Shown here one piece after another: positions 54,799 through 63,943 of a stretch of 64,000 bases of DNA. The DNA comes from an uncultured Sphingobium sp. GTDB lineage: Bacteria > Pseudomonadota > Alphaproteobacteria > Sphingomonadales > Sphingomonadaceae. A model generated the notes under the pieces. That model was not told the origin of the DNA and did not search any database. It was given only the letters and a program-made list of their open reading frames with translations. The DNA lies in NCBI GenBank assembly GCA_946885845.1, contig CAMPHJ010000007.1:49173-113172 (forward strand), in the 5' to 3' direction. Position 1 is the stretch's first letter. Every line of letters begins with the position of its first letter. The translations under genes and the position numbers were made by a program.

Positions 54799-55944
54799 TC
54801 AGACCATCGCCATATGATCGCGATGGACCAGCACCGATCGGGGCAGTTCGCCCAGCAAAGCAGCGATATCCTCGCTGCGCTTGCCGATGATGCGGGTCGC
54901 CTGCGCGCTGTCATATTCGCTCAGCCCACGCGCGATCACGCGGCCATCCTGGGTCAGAATGTCCACGACATCGCCGCGCTCAAACACGCCTTCGACCCCG
55001 GAAACACCCGCTGGCAACAGGCTGTTGCCTTTGCCCAGCGCCCGTTCCGCGCCCGCGTCCACGGTGATGCGGCCGCGTACCGTCAACCGTCCGGCCAGCC
55101 AGCCCTTGCGCGCACGCTTGGCGGGGGCTGCCACGAAAATGGACCCGCGCCCGCCATTCTCCCAATGCGACAGCGGCGCATCGACCTTGCCGGAAATGAT
55201 CGCCAGGTGAGCGCCCGCGCCGGTGGCGATTCGGGCCGCCTCGATCTTTGACGTCATGCCGCCCGATCCCATGCCGGACGCGGAACCGCTGTCCGCCATA
55301 GCGGCGATTTGCGCATCGATGCGCTCTATTGTCTCTATCAGCATTGCGTCCGCATTGGCGTGCGGATTGGCGGTGTAAAGCCCGTCCACGTCCGACAGCA
55401 GCACAACCGCGTCAGCCCGTGCCGCCTGTCCGATCCTTGCCGCCAGCCGGTCATTGTCGCCAAAGCGGATTTCCGCCGTCGCCACGCTGTCATTTTCATT
55501 GACCACCGGCACCACGTCCAGCGCCATCAACCGTTCCAGCGTCGCCGAAGCGTTCAGGTAACGCCGCCGATGTTCCAGGTCGTCCAGCGTCACCAGCATC
55601 TGCGCGGCGGTGATGCCGCGGTCCTGCAACAGGCTGGCCCAGCATTGCGACAGGGCGATCTGGCCCGTCGCGGCGGCGGCCTGCGCGTCTTCCAGGCTGC
55701 CGCGCCCGCCCTTGGGCAGTTTCAACCGCCGCGCACCCAATGCGATCGCACCGGACGACACGACGATGATCTGCTGCCCGGCTGCCTTGCGCGCGGCGAT
55801 GTCATCGACCAGCGTCCGCAACCAGCTTTCCCGCACCTGCCCATCTGCATCGACCAGCAGCGCCGACCCGATCTTGATGACCAGACGGCGGATCAGGGCA
55901 GGGGGAAAGCCGGATAGCGAAGGGGTCACGGAAACAATATCCAT
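54799..55944 (-). CDS. proB: Glutamate 5-kinase
   Basis: A 381-aa first enzyme of proline synthesis. The amino acid kinase domain has RRLVIKIGSALLVDADGQV, VVSSGAIALGARRL, VPVVNENDSVATAEIRFGDNDRLAA and GMGSGGMTSKIEAARIA. A C-terminal PUA domain (about 285-370) follows. ATG 55944 is chosen; the frame reaches 56157 without a better start. Following obgE is the usual order in sphingomonads. Confidence 0.95.
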   Translation of the reverse strand: MDIVSVTPSLSGFPPALIRRLVIKIGSALLVDADGQVRESWLRTLVDDIAARKAAGQQIIVVSSGAIALGARRLKLPKGGRGSLEDAQAAAATGQIALSQCWASLLQDRGITAAQMLVTLDDLEHRRRYLNASATLERLMALDVVPVVNENDSVATAEIRFGDNDRLAARIGQAARADAVVLLSDVDGLYTANPHANADAMLIETIERIDAQIAAMADSGSASGMGSGGMTSKIEAARIATGAGAHLAIISGKVDAPLSHWENGGRGSIFVAAPAKRARKGWLAGRLTVRGRITVDAGAERALGKGNSLLPAGVSGVEGVFERGDVVDILTQDGRVIARGLSEYDSAQATRIIGKRSEDIAALLGELPRSVLVHRDHMAMV

Positions 55945-56023
55945 CAGGTTAGAACGCAACGCAGGATAGCCGCACGCCTGCTGTCCGCCAGGGACTGCGG
56001 CGCACGCGTCTTGGGCGTTCCGT

Positions 56024-57115
56024 TCAGATCGGCGACCACGACGTTTCGCCTTCTTCGTCCGGCGCGTCCACGTCCTTGGCCTCTCCGAACAGGGGCAGCA
56101 CCGCGTCCAGCAGTGCGGGCACACCTTCCCCGGTCGCGCCGGAAATGATGAACACATCCTTCACGCCCGCCTCGCTGCGAAGCTGGGCGGCGATATCCTC
56201 CATCAACTCCTGACCCAAAAGGTCACCCTTGTTCAGCGCCACGATCTGCGGCTTTTCATCCAGGCCGCCGCCATAGGCCGCCAGTTCGTCCTGCACGATG
56301 CGGAATGCATCGACCGGGTCGTCGCTGGTCGCGTCGATCAGGTGCAACAGCACGCGGCACCTTTCGATATGTCCCAAAAATCGGTCGCCGATGCCCGCGC
56401 CTTCGGCTGCGCCTTCGATCAGGCCGGGAATGTCGGCCAGCACGAATTCGCGGTCACGATGCTGGACCACACCCAATTGCGGCTTGGTGGTGGTAAAGGC
56501 ATAGGCCCCGACCTTGGCCTTGGTATTGGTGACCTGGTTGATCAGGGTCGACTTGCCTGCGTTGGGCATCCCGACCAGTCCGACATCGGCCAGCAGTTTC
56601 AGGCGCAGCCACACCCACATTTCCTGCCCCGGCCACCCCGTGCCGTGCTGGCGCGGGGCGCGGTTGGTGCTGGTCTTGTAGGACAGATTGCCTCGACCGC
56701 CATCGCCGCCGCGCAGGAATACCATGCGCTGGCCAACTTCGGTAAAGTCGGCCAGCACTTCCTGCTCTTCATATTCGGGATAGCCGTCTTCATCTTCGGT
56801 GCCATCGATCGGCACGGGGTCCGACAGGATCTGGGTTCCGACCGGCACCTTGACGATCAGGTCTTCGCCACCCGCGCCATAGCGATTCTTGCCCGCGCCG
56901 CCCTTGCCGCGCTGCGCCTTGAAATGTTGGGTGTACCGAAAATCGATAAGCGTGTTCAGCCCGGCGACCGCTTCGAAAATAATGTCGCCGCCCTTGCCGC
57001 CGTTACCGCCGTCGGGGCCCCCATATTCGACATATTTTTCCCGCCGGAAACTGACCGCGCCGGGTCCGCCCCAGCCGGATTTGATGAATATCTTAGCCTG
57101 ATCCAGAAAATGCAT
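56024..57115 (-). CDS. obgE: GTPase Obg (ribosome assembly and stress control)
   Basis: A 363-aa essential GTPase. The N-terminal glycine-rich Obg fold (about residues 1-158) begins MHFLDQAKIFIKSGWGGPGAVSFRREKYV. The G domain has G1 GMPNAGKSTLIN, the TTTKPQLGVV switch, DIPGLIEGAAEGAGIG and NKGDLL. A short acidic tail follows. It shares the leftward operon rplU-rpmA-GNAT-obgE-proB, a very conserved order. Confidence 0.97.
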   Translation of the reverse strand: MHFLDQAKIFIKSGWGGPGAVSFRREKYVEYGGPDGGNGGKGGDIIFEAVAGLNTLIDFRYTQHFKAQRGKGGAGKNRYGAGGEDLIVKVPVGTQILSDPVPIDGTEDEDGYPEYEEQEVLADFTEVGQRMVFLRGGDGGRGNLSYKTSTNRAPRQHGTGWPGQEMWVWLRLKLLADVGLVGMPNAGKSTLINQVTNTKAKVGAYAFTTTKPQLGVVQHRDREFVLADIPGLIEGAAEGAGIGDRFLGHIERCRVLLHLIDATSDDPVDAFRIVQDELAAYGGGLDEKPQIVALNKGDLLGQELMEDIAAQLRSEAGVKDVFIISGATGEGVPALLDAVLPLFGEAKDVDAPDEEGETSWSPI

Positions 57116-57221
57116 CGCTGGCCCATAGCCGCTTATGACGCGGAATTAAACCTCGTCTCACGCAGCAAGATTGGCGATCGATTTTAACAGGTCTGCGACC
57201 GGCGGCGCGGCACGCTTTCGT

Positions 57222-57258
57222 CAGGATAAGGCAGTCGCGAACGTACCGCCTTATCCTG
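57222..57258. terminator. Hairpin between the GNAT gene and obgE
   Basis: A perfect 11-bp inverted repeat CAGGATAAGGC / GCCTTATCCTG with a 15-nt centre sits 12 nt beyond the GNAT stop (leftward). No clear U-tract follows, so it may attenuate or protect rather than fully terminate. Confidence 0.5.
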
Positions 57259-57269
57259 TCATGTCTGCT

Positions 57270-57845
57270 TCATGCGGCCAGCGCCGGGGCCGCGTCCCGA
57301 TACAGGTCGATCGCCACGTCCGTGGGCATTCGACCGCCTACGCCTTCTTCGAACACCAGGCAGTCGGCCATCGCGCCGCGCGCGGGGCTGTAACGTTGTT
57401 CGATCCGGCCCATCGGTCGGAAACCGATCTTGCGCAACACGTTGCCCGACGCGGGGTTGTCGGCGAAATGCGCTGCGCGAATCGCGCCAATGCCCGCTGC
57501 GCGCGCCATGCTCATGATCGCGCCTGCGGCTTCGGTGGCAAAGCCCAGTCCCCAATAGGGGCGAGCGACCCAATAGCCGATCTCCGGCGCATCATCGTCC
57601 GCCAGATGCACGCCGCATCCGCCGACCAGCCGGGGCGCGCCCTGGGTGCGGGTGAAGGCCAGCAGTTGCGGCATGCGCAAATCATGCGGCTGCGACAGGA
57701 AATTGCGCGCATCCTCTTCGCCATAGGGCGCGGGAACGCGGCTCAAATTGCGCAGGACCGCCGGGTCATTAATCGCCTTGGCAAGTGCGGGGGCGTCTTC
57801 GATCCAGCCGGGCCTCAGCAGCAGGCGTGGGGTACGGGCGAACAT
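57270..57845 (-). CDS. GNAT family N-acetyltransferase
   Basis: A 191-aa acetyltransferase of the RimJ/RimL-like type. PRLLLRPGWIEDAPALAKAINDPAV is the N-terminal block. EIGYWVARPYWGLGFATEAAGAIMSMAR is the acetyl-CoA loop, and ASGNVLRKIGFRPMGRIE follows. The substrate is unknown. ATG 57845 has GGAGAG 8-13 nt upstream. It is a common member between rpmA and obgE in sphingomonads. Confidence 0.9.
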   Translation of the reverse strand: MFARTPRLLLRPGWIEDAPALAKAINDPAVLRNLSRVPAPYGEEDARNFLSQPHDLRMPQLLAFTRTQGAPRLVGGCGVHLADDDAPEIGYWVARPYWGLGFATEAAGAIMSMARAAGIGAIRAAHFADNPASGNVLRKIGFRPMGRIEQRYSPARGAMADCLVFEEGVGGRMPTDVAIDLYRDAAPALAA

Positions 57846-57996
57846 CTTCAAATCTCTCCTCTGTCGGCTCGCCAATGGCCGCAAAAAGTTACGGCTTGAC
57901 GACGATATTTCTCTGGCTGAGCCCCGCCCGCAGGACGCGCGAGGCGATCAGTTGTTCCAGAGCTTTGAGGGAAAATGAGGGGGAACGCCGCTGAAC

Positions 57997-58038
57997 GGAA
58001 AAAGGGGGCGCTCCCTGATGGAGGCGCCCCCTTTTTCC
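57997..58038 (-). terminator. Strong terminator of the rplU-rpmA operon
   Basis: A perfect 15-bp stem GGAAAAAGGGGGCGC / GCGCCCCCTTTTTCC, extended by inner CTCC / GGAG, lies 81 nt beyond the rpmA stop on the minus strand. The A5/T5 ends make it work in both directions. Confidence 0.85.
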
Positions 58039-58118
58039 CTCGAATATCGGCAGGCTGGAAAAGCTTGTGCCGAAAGGATCGCCCCGTTGGTGAGGAACGA
58101 TCCGTCATCGATCGTCCG

Positions 58119-58388
58119 TTATTCGGCTGCTGCTGCCATTGCATCGACCGACACATATTTGCGGCCCAGCTTGCCAGTGTGGAATACCACGCGGCCTTCG
58201 CCCAGTGCGAACAGCGTATGGTCCTTGCCCATGCCGACGTTACGGCCGGGATAGACGCGGGTGCCGCGCTGGCGAATGATGATGTTGCCGCCGATCACTT
58301 CCTGACCGCCGAACTTCTTCACGCCAAGGCGCTTCGATTCCGAATCGCGACCGTTACGCGATGAACCGCCAGCTTTCTTATGTGCCAT
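58119..58388 (-). CDS. rpmA: 50S ribosomal protein L27
   Basis: An 89-aa ribosomal protein whose N-terminus reaches the peptidyl transferase centre. [57 protein letters not shown] and KYVSVDA are conserved. It has no cleavable N-terminal extension of the Firmicutes type. It is 36 nt after rplU and before a strong terminator. Confidence 0.98.
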   Translation of the reverse strand: MAHKKAGGSSRNGRDSESKRLGVKKFGGQEVIGGNIIIRQRGTRVYPGRNVGMGKDHTLFALGEGRVVFHTGKLGRKYVSVDAMAAAAE

Positions 58389-58424
58389 GACTCAAACTCC
58401 TCGAAACTTGTTTGCCAGCAGCGC

Positions 58425-58724
58425 TCAGGCGCCGATCGATACGATCTTCAGGATCGTGTGATTCTGGCGGTGGCCGTTCTTGCGGCGATAATTATGACGG
58501 CGACGCTTTTTGAAAACGATGACCTTCTCACCCTTCGCCTGCGCGATGATCTCGGCGGCTACGGTCAGCTTCTGGGCATCCTTGACGTCTTTGCCTTCAC
58601 CGGCGAACAGGACGTCGTCCAGGGTCACCTTGTCGCCAGCCTCACCGGCCAGCTTTTCAACGACGATCTTGTCTCCGGCGGCGACGCGATATTGCTTGCC
58701 GCCCGTGCGCACGACTGCGAACAT
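58425..58724 (-). CDS. rplU: 50S ribosomal protein L21
   Basis: A 99-aa large-subunit protein. [25 protein letters not shown] is the conserved start, and [30 protein letters not shown] is the rRNA-binding end. ATG 58724 is the family start; the frame is open to 58820. It heads the leftward rplU-rpmA operon. Confidence 0.98.
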   Translation of the reverse strand: MFAVVRTGGKQYRVAAGDKIVVEKLAGEAGDKVTLDDVLFAGEGKDVKDAQKLTVAAEIIAQAKGEKVIVFKKRRRHNYRRKNGHRQNHTILKIVSIGA

Positions 58725-58928
58725 GGCTCTTCTCTTCTCGTTCAAATCTGCTTTGACGCAGATCGTCGAGGACCTTTGAAGTCCTGTTGACCCGCGTGGG
58801 AATGTGGCCCGGTAGTGCAATGACTCGGACCTGTCAACTGATATGGGCTGTGACGGCCACTGGCGATGGGCACTGGTTTTCGACCCGATCCGTCGCTATC
58901 TGATGGGCCGAAGGGATCATTAAAGCGC

Positions 58929-59333
58929 ATGAGGTCAACGTCGCTCACGGGCAGCAGGGGGAAGGGGCGTGGCCTCTTCTTCGCGGCCCTATGCATGGCG
59001 ATCGTCGTCGCGCTATTCTCCGCCCTCGCGCCGCTGGGACTGCCTTCCAGCAGGCTGACCGGATCGGCCTTCAACCCCGCCACGACCAGCGTAATCCTGA
59101 AGGCCCGGTCCCCCCTCGTAGCGGCTGGCCCCGTCCTGCATGAACCAGACGGCGATCGATCGAAAAACCATTTCCATCCTGTGCCTCATTCATGGTTTTC
59201 CCCTGTCACGATCCTTTCTCCCGGCGCTCCCGCAATAGTCGCGAAACGCTGGGCAAGACAGTATCGCAGCCATAACCGCCATCCTGCGCTCGTATCCGAC
59301 CAACACGCCCGCGCACCTCCAGCGTTCTTCTGA
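58929..59333 (+). CDS. Hypothetical protein with one hydrophobic segment (doubtful)
   Basis: A 134-aa frame from ATG 58929. A basic N-terminus is followed by a membrane or signal segment (LFFAALCMAIVVALFSALAPLGL, about residues 15-37) and SAFNPATTSVILKAR. Codon third positions are GC-rich for about 70 codons and then drift, and the C-terminal half (His/Pro/Arg-rich, ending APPAFF) looks less like coding sequence. No ribosome site is evident and no family is recognised. It may be a real small exported protein, possibly degraded after codon 70. It is the only candidate in the 776-nt gap between rplU and the antiporter. Confidence 0.4.
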   Translation: MRSTSLTGSRGKGRGLFFAALCMAIVVALFSALAPLGLPSSRLTGSAFNPATTSVILKARSPLVAAGPVLHEPDGDRSKNHFHPVPHSWFSPVTILSPGAPAIVAKRWARQYRSHNRHPALVSDQHARAPPAFF

Positions 59334-59500
59334 TAATTGTGTCGGCCACGCTTTGCGGACCGCCACCAATCGGAAGATATTTTCCATTGCCCACCGAAAA
59401 TCGGGCGGTGGGCTAGCGTTAACCGCTCTGGCAGCGATGCTAGCCAAGCGAACAACATTCACGCACCACGCGATCACGTCGACGCACAGGAATAGCATAT
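59334..59500. other. Spacer before the antiporter gene
   Basis: No gene or convincing hairpin was seen in this stretch. The region is less GC-rich, and it presumably holds the antiporter promoter. Confidence 0.3.
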
Positions 59501-61141
59501 ATGCCCCATCACACGCCGCTGATCGGCACGATCGTAGCAGGTTTGGTCGTCGCCTTCATAATGGGCGCCATTGCCCACCGGCTGAAATTGTCGCCGCTCG
59601 TCGGATATCTCATCGCGGGGATACTCGTCGGTCCCTTCACACCTGGCTTCGTCGCCAATACCGGACTCGCGAACGAACTTGCCGAGATCGGGGTCATCTT
59701 GCTGATGTTCGGCGTCGGCCTTCATTTTTCCCTCCGCGATCTTCTTTCGGTCAAGAATATCGCCGTCCCCGGCGCTATTGGACAGATAGCCGTCGCGACT
59801 CTCATGGGGATTGGGTTGGGCCACTTCATGGGATGGTCTGTCCTGGGAGGGCTTGTTTTCGGATTAGCGCTATCGGTGGCCAGCACCGTCGTCCTGCTGC
59901 GCGCGTTGCAGGGAGCTGATCTTGTCGAAACCCGACGGGGGCGGATCGCGGTGGGCTGGCTTATCGTCGAAGATCTGGTCATGGTCCTGGCTCTGGTACT
60001 GCTTCCCGCGCTCGCGGGGGTTATGAACAGCGCGGATGGTTCAGGCGGAGCGGAGGCTTTGCTTGCACCGCTTTTGAGCACGCTTCTCAAGGTTGCGGGC
60101 TTTGTCGCCCTCATGCTCGTTGTCGGTCGTCGTATCATTCCCTGGGTGCTGCATTGGGTTGTACACAGCGGCTCGCGGGAGCTTTTTCGTCTTGCCGTGC
60201 TCGCCATCGCACTAGGCGTCGCATTTGGCGCGGCGATTGCGTTCGATGTTTCCTTCGCATTGGGTGCCTTTTTCGCCGGAATGATCCTGGGCGAAACTCC
60301 GCTGAGTAGGCGCGCGACTGAAGAGACGCTGCCATTGCGCGACGCCTTTGCAGTGCTGTTTTTCGTGTCCGTGGGTATGCTCTTCAATCCTGCGATCGTG
60401 GTACAACAGCCCCTTCCATTGTTGGTGACGGTCCTTATTATCGTAATCGGCAAGTCCATCGCCGCTTTTGCAATCATGCGCGCCTTCGGCCATCCCGGTG
60501 ACACGGCGCTGACCATCGCGGCCAGTCTTGCCCAGATCGGCGAATTTTCTTTCATCCTGGCGTCGCTGGGGACGACACTGGGAGTGCTGCCCGCCGAGGC
60601 GCGTGATTTGATTCTGGCGGGTGCGATCGTGTCGATCTTCCTTAATCCATTCATATTTTCCCTCATCGTGCGTGACCATAAGGAAGAGGAGATCGAAGAA
60701 GAGGAAGCGGCGGAAAAAGCGAGGCAGGTGCCCCTGATCGGCCACGTTTTGCTCGTTGGATATGGGCGCGTCGGCAAGTTGATCGCTGCCCGACTGGTAG
60801 AACGAAAGGTGCATTTCGTCGTGATGGAAAGCGATGCTGATCGGGCGGACGAAGCGGAAGAGGACGGCCTGTCAGTGGTCCGGGGCAGCGCGCTGGATGA
60901 TCGTCATCTCCTGGCAGCCGGTATCCGTAAAGCACGCCGCATGTTGATCGCGGTTCCCGAAGGGTTTGAGGGTGGCGCGATTCACGAACATGCCCGCCAT
61001 CTCAACCCTGAACTTCAGGTCATCGCCCGTGCCCATTCCGATGCGGAGGTCGCTCATCTTGAAAAGCTGGGCGTGCGGCATGTTGTCATGGGTGAGCGAG
61101 AACTGGCTGCGCGGATGTTGTCGCTTTGCGGTGCAGGATGA
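59501..61141 (+). CDS. CPA2 family K+/H+ antiporter with RCK domain (YbaL/KefB-like)
   Basis: A 546-aa monovalent cation:proton antiporter. About twelve membrane segments run to residue 390; GYLIAGILVGPFTPGF and ELAEIGVILLMFGVGLHFSLRDL are typical. FDVSFALGAFFAGMILGE lies mid-way and ASLAQIGEFSFILASLG later. After an acidic linker (EEEIEEEEAAEK) comes a TrkA-N domain with VLLVGYGRVGKLIAARL. Without a TrkA-C, it resembles YbaL or RosB more than KefB. Codon use appears less GC-rich than the neighbours. Confidence 0.9.
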   Translation: MPHHTPLIGTIVAGLVVAFIMGAIAHRLKLSPLVGYLIAGILVGPFTPGFVANTGLANELAEIGVILLMFGVGLHFSLRDLLSVKNIAVPGAIGQIAVATLMGIGLGHFMGWSVLGGLVFGLALSVASTVVLLRALQGADLVETRRGRIAVGWLIVEDLVMVLALVLLPALAGVMNSADGSGGAEALLAPLLSTLLKVAGFVALMLVVGRRIIPWVLHWVVHSGSRELFRLAVLAIALGVAFGAAIAFDVSFALGAFFAGMILGETPLSRRATEETLPLRDAFAVLFFVSVGMLFNPAIVVQQPLPLLVTVLIIVIGKSIAAFAIMRAFGHPGDTALTIAASLAQIGEFSFILASLGTTLGVLPAEARDLILAGAIVSIFLNPFIFSLIVRDHKEEEIEEEEAAEKARQVPLIGHVLLVGYGRVGKLIAARLVERKVHFVVMESDADRADEAEEDGLSVVRGSALDDRHLLAAGIRKARRMLIAVPEGFEGGAIHEHARHLNPELQVIARAHSDAEVAHLEKLGVRHVVMGERELAARMLSLCGAG

Positions 61142-61184
61142 GGCGATGATCAGGGCCGCTTTATCAGAAGCGGCCCTGTAAAAT

Positions 61185-62933
61185 TCACCCGCGAGATTTT
61201 CGGGGTCCGCCCTGCCTGGGTCCGCCTTTGAACGGTCGTGGACTGTGTGCTGGGGGACGCGGTCCCCGGTCGCTGTTGGGACGACCTTTTCCGGGAGCGC
61301 GGTCCCGGCGATTCTCCCGCGCGACTTCTCGCGGTGCCCCCTCGATCCGTTCAATCGCTACCTCTGCCCCATCGTCGCTGGCCTGGCCGGTCCGCTTTAC
61401 TGCGCTCAGAAAACGCTCGGCGAAGGCCGATGGGATTTCGAACATGGTTTCGTTCGCCGCGATCCTGATCGCGCCGATGTCCTGTCGCGATACATGTCCG
61501 CGTCGGCAGATCAGTGGAAGTATCCAGCGGGGGTCGGCATTTTGCCGCCGTCCGATGTCCATGCGGAACCAGACAGTGTCTTCAAAGCCCGGACGGGGTC
61601 CTTCCCGGCGGACAGGGGCTTCACTGGCGTCGAGTAATTCCTCAGGGGCGGGGAGCGCGGCCCGAGCGCTCTTCACCAGCATCGCGGCGATTTCCTTGGC
61701 GCTCTTTTCCGCGAGCAGTTCCGCGCCCAATGCCCAATCCTGCTCGTCCAGGTCCGTCCGCTCCATCAGAGTGGAGCGCAGCCGGGCGTTATCCTGTTCC
61801 TGGATGGCTTCCTTGCTCGGTGGGGTGCCCCATTCGACGGGGATCTTCGCTCCACGCAGCATGGATTCGACGCGGCGGCGGCGCGGATATGGCACGACGA
61901 GAACCGCGGTTCCCTTCTTGCCCGCGCGTCCGGTTCGACCGGACCGATGCTGCATCGTTTCGGCGTCGCGTGGAATTTCGACGTGGACGACGAGGCTGAG
62001 GTTGGGCAGGTCGATGCCGCGCGCAGCGACGTCGGTGGCCACGCAGACCCGTGCACGACGGTCGCGCAGTGCCTGAAGCGCGTGGTTGCGCTCATTCTGG
62101 CTATGCTCGCCCGATAGCGCCACGGCCGCAAAGCCACGCTCGGTGAGGCTGGCGTGGAGGTGACGGACGTTGTCGCGGGTGGCGCAGAAGAGGATGGCGG
62201 TTTCCGCCTCATGATAGCGCAGCAGGTTGACCACGGCGTTTTCAATGTCGGCGGGAGCGACCGTCACGGCCTGATAGCTAATGTCGCCATGGCCGCGCTC
62301 ATCGCTGACTGTGGAGATGCGCAGCGCGTCCTTTTGATAGCGCTTGGCGAGCGCCACAATCGGCTTGGGCATGGTGGCGGAGAACAGCAGGGTGCGACGA
62401 TCATCGGGCGCGCCGTCCAGAATTTCTTCCAGATCTTCGCGAAAACCCATGTCGAGCATTTCGTCGGCCTCATCGAGCACCACGGTCTTGAGGCCTGACA
62501 GGTCAAGCGCCCCGCGTTCCAGATGGTCGCGCAGACGACCGGGCGTGCCGACGACGATATGCGCGCCGTGGCTGAGTGCCCGGCGTTCTTTGGAGGCATC
62601 CATACCGCCGACGCAGGTCGCGATGCGGGCGCGAGCCTCGCCATAGAGCCATTCAAGCTCACGGCTCACCTGGAGCGCCAGCTCGCGGGTCGGCGCAATG
62701 GCGAGCGCCAGTGGCTTGCCCGCAACGGGAAGGCGGTTCTGTTCGCCGAGCAGTTCGCCAGCCATTGTCAGGCCAAACGCGACTGTCTTGCCGGAGCCGG
62801 TCTGCGCCGAGACGATAAGGTCGCGACCCTGCGCTTCGGGCTGTGTCACTTCGGCCTGCACCGGGGTGAGTTTTTCATATCCTTTCCGCGTCAATGCGTC
62901 GGAGAGGAGGGGGGGGAGATGTTCAAAAGACAT
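61185..62933 (-). CDS. DEAD-box RNA helicase with DbpA/CsdA-type RNA-binding domain
   Basis: A 582-aa helicase. Q motif LTPVQAEVTQP, motif I SAQTGSGKT, PTRELA, TPGRLRDHL, VLDEADEMLDMGF and SATMP are in the first RecA lobe. ARGIDLPNL and HRSGRTGRAGKKG are in the second. An RNA-binding domain (about 460-530, VWFRMDIGRRQNADPRWILPLICRRGHVSRQDIGAIRI) and a Arg/Gly/Pro-rich tail follow. Such proteins act in ribosome assembly or cold adaptation (DeaD/CsdA-like). ATG 62933 sits just after GGGGGGGAG-like purines. Confidence 0.93.
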   Translation of the reverse strand: MSFEHLPPLLSDALTRKGYEKLTPVQAEVTQPEAQGRDLIVSAQTGSGKTVAFGLTMAGELLGEQNRLPVAGKPLALAIAPTRELALQVSRELEWLYGEARARIATCVGGMDASKERRALSHGAHIVVGTPGRLRDHLERGALDLSGLKTVVLDEADEMLDMGFREDLEEILDGAPDDRRTLLFSATMPKPIVALAKRYQKDALRISTVSDERGHGDISYQAVTVAPADIENAVVNLLRYHEAETAILFCATRDNVRHLHASLTERGFAAVALSGEHSQNERNHALQALRDRRARVCVATDVAARGIDLPNLSLVVHVEIPRDAETMQHRSGRTGRAGKKGTAVLVVPYPRRRRVESMLRGAKIPVEWGTPPSKEAIQEQDNARLRSTLMERTDLDEQDWALGAELLAEKSAKEIAAMLVKSARAALPAPEELLDASEAPVRREGPRPGFEDTVWFRMDIGRRQNADPRWILPLICRRGHVSRQDIGAIRIAANETMFEIPSAFAERFLSAVKRTGQASDDGAEVAIERIEGAPREVARENRRDRAPGKGRPNSDRGPRPPAHSPRPFKGGPRQGGPRKSRG

Positions 62934-63084
62934 TATAATTTCCGTCGGTAAAGCGACCCGCCATTCCCGACGGATACATGATGACCTGATGCGCTCCTGC
63001 CTAAGGAGGAGTCCGGGATGCAAGGTCACACACCCCGAAGTTCACACCGTTGTTGGGAGGTCCCCAGCGGTGTTTAGAAATGCC

Positions 63085-63150
63085 GTGCTCCTGCGCAGGC
63101 AGGAGCCCAGTCCCACGCTCTGAACTGGGCTCCTGCCTGCGCAGGAGCAC
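63085..63150. repeat. Perfect 27-bp palindromic REP element
   Basis: Arms 63085-63111 and 63124-63150 (starting GTGCTCCTGCGCAGGCAGGA) are fully complementary with a 12-nt centre. It belongs to the same family as the copies at 35.6 and 44.1 kb, with GCGCAGG in place of GCGAAGG. It lies between rplA and the helicase start region, in a 307-nt gap that otherwise holds only the rplA terminator and the helicase leader. Confidence 0.9.
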
Positions 63151-63185
63151 GTTGCTGTTCAGGCTATAGTAGCACAAAAGAAGAA

Positions 63186-63216
63186 AGCCTCCTTCCCCGC
63201 GTGGAGAAAGGAGGCT
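63186..63216 (-). terminator. Terminator of rplK-rplA
   Basis: A 9-bp stem AGCCTCCTT / AAGGAGGCT with a 13-nt loop lies 25 nt beyond the rplA stop on the minus strand. It is followed by TTCTTCTTTTGTG, a broken U-tract, which fits an intrinsic terminator. Confidence 0.75.
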
Positions 63217-63240
63217 CCCCTATCAATTCTATCCGTCAGA

Positions 63241-63939
63241 TCAGGCTGAAGCGACTTCCGCCACATCGACCTTCACGCCCGGACCCATCGAAGACGACAG
63301 GGCGATCTTGCGGACATATTTGCCCTTGGAACCCGATGGCTTCGCCTTGACGATCGCGTCAACGAAGGCGTCGAAATTCTTGCGCAGGTCGTCCTGGGTA
63401 AAGCTGGCCTTGCCCAGACCGGCGTGGATGATACCGGCCTTTTCAACGCGGAATTCGATCTGACCACCCTTGGCGGCCTTGACCGCTTCGGCGACGTTCG
63501 GAGTCACGGTGCCCAGCTTCGGGTTCGGCATCAGGCCCTTGGGACCCAGAACCTTACCCAGGCGACCAACCAGACCCATCATGTCAGGGGTGGCGATCAC
63601 GCGCTGGAAGTCGATGTTGCCAGCCTGGATCGATTCCAGCAGATCTTCCGCGCCGACAATGTCTGCGCCAGCGGCGGTTGCGGCTTCAGCCTTGTCGCCA
63701 CGGGCGAACACGGCGACGCGAACGGTCTTGCCGGTGCCAGCGGGCAGGGTGACGACGCCACGGACCATCTGGTCGGCGTGACGCGGATCGACGCCCAGGT
63801 TGATCGCGATTTCGACGCTTTCGTCGAACTTGGCGGTCGCATGGGTCTTGATCAGGCCCAGCGCTTCATCAACGCCGTGCAGCTTTTCGCGGTCAACCGC
63901 AGTGGCGAGAGCCTTCGCCTTCTTCGTCAGCTTTGCCAT
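63241..63939 (-). CDS. rplA: 50S ribosomal protein L1
   Basis: A 232-aa L1-stalk protein. [59 protein letters not shown] is typical of the N-terminal domain. [26 protein letters not shown] is in the middle domain. L1 often represses its own operon by binding the leader mRNA. It follows rplK by 4 nt in the same leftward operon. Confidence 0.98.
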   Translation of the reverse strand: MAKLTKKAKALATAVDREKLHGVDEALGLIKTHATAKFDESVEIAINLGVDPRHADQMVRGVVTLPAGTGKTVRVAVFARGDKAEAATAAGADIVGAEDLLESIQAGNIDFQRVIATPDMMGLVGRLGKVLGPKGLMPNPKLGTVTPNVAEAVKAAKGGQIEFRVEKAGIIHAGLGKASFTQDDLRKNFDAFVDAIVKAKPSGSKGKYVRKIALSSSMGPGVKVDVAEVASA

Positions 63940-63943
63940 GATC

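Noticed and set aside
59190..59498. 102-residue leftward frame before the antiporter
   Set aside because: It has no ribosome site or family, and coding bias is weak. It overlaps the doubtful 58929 frame and the antiporter promoter region.
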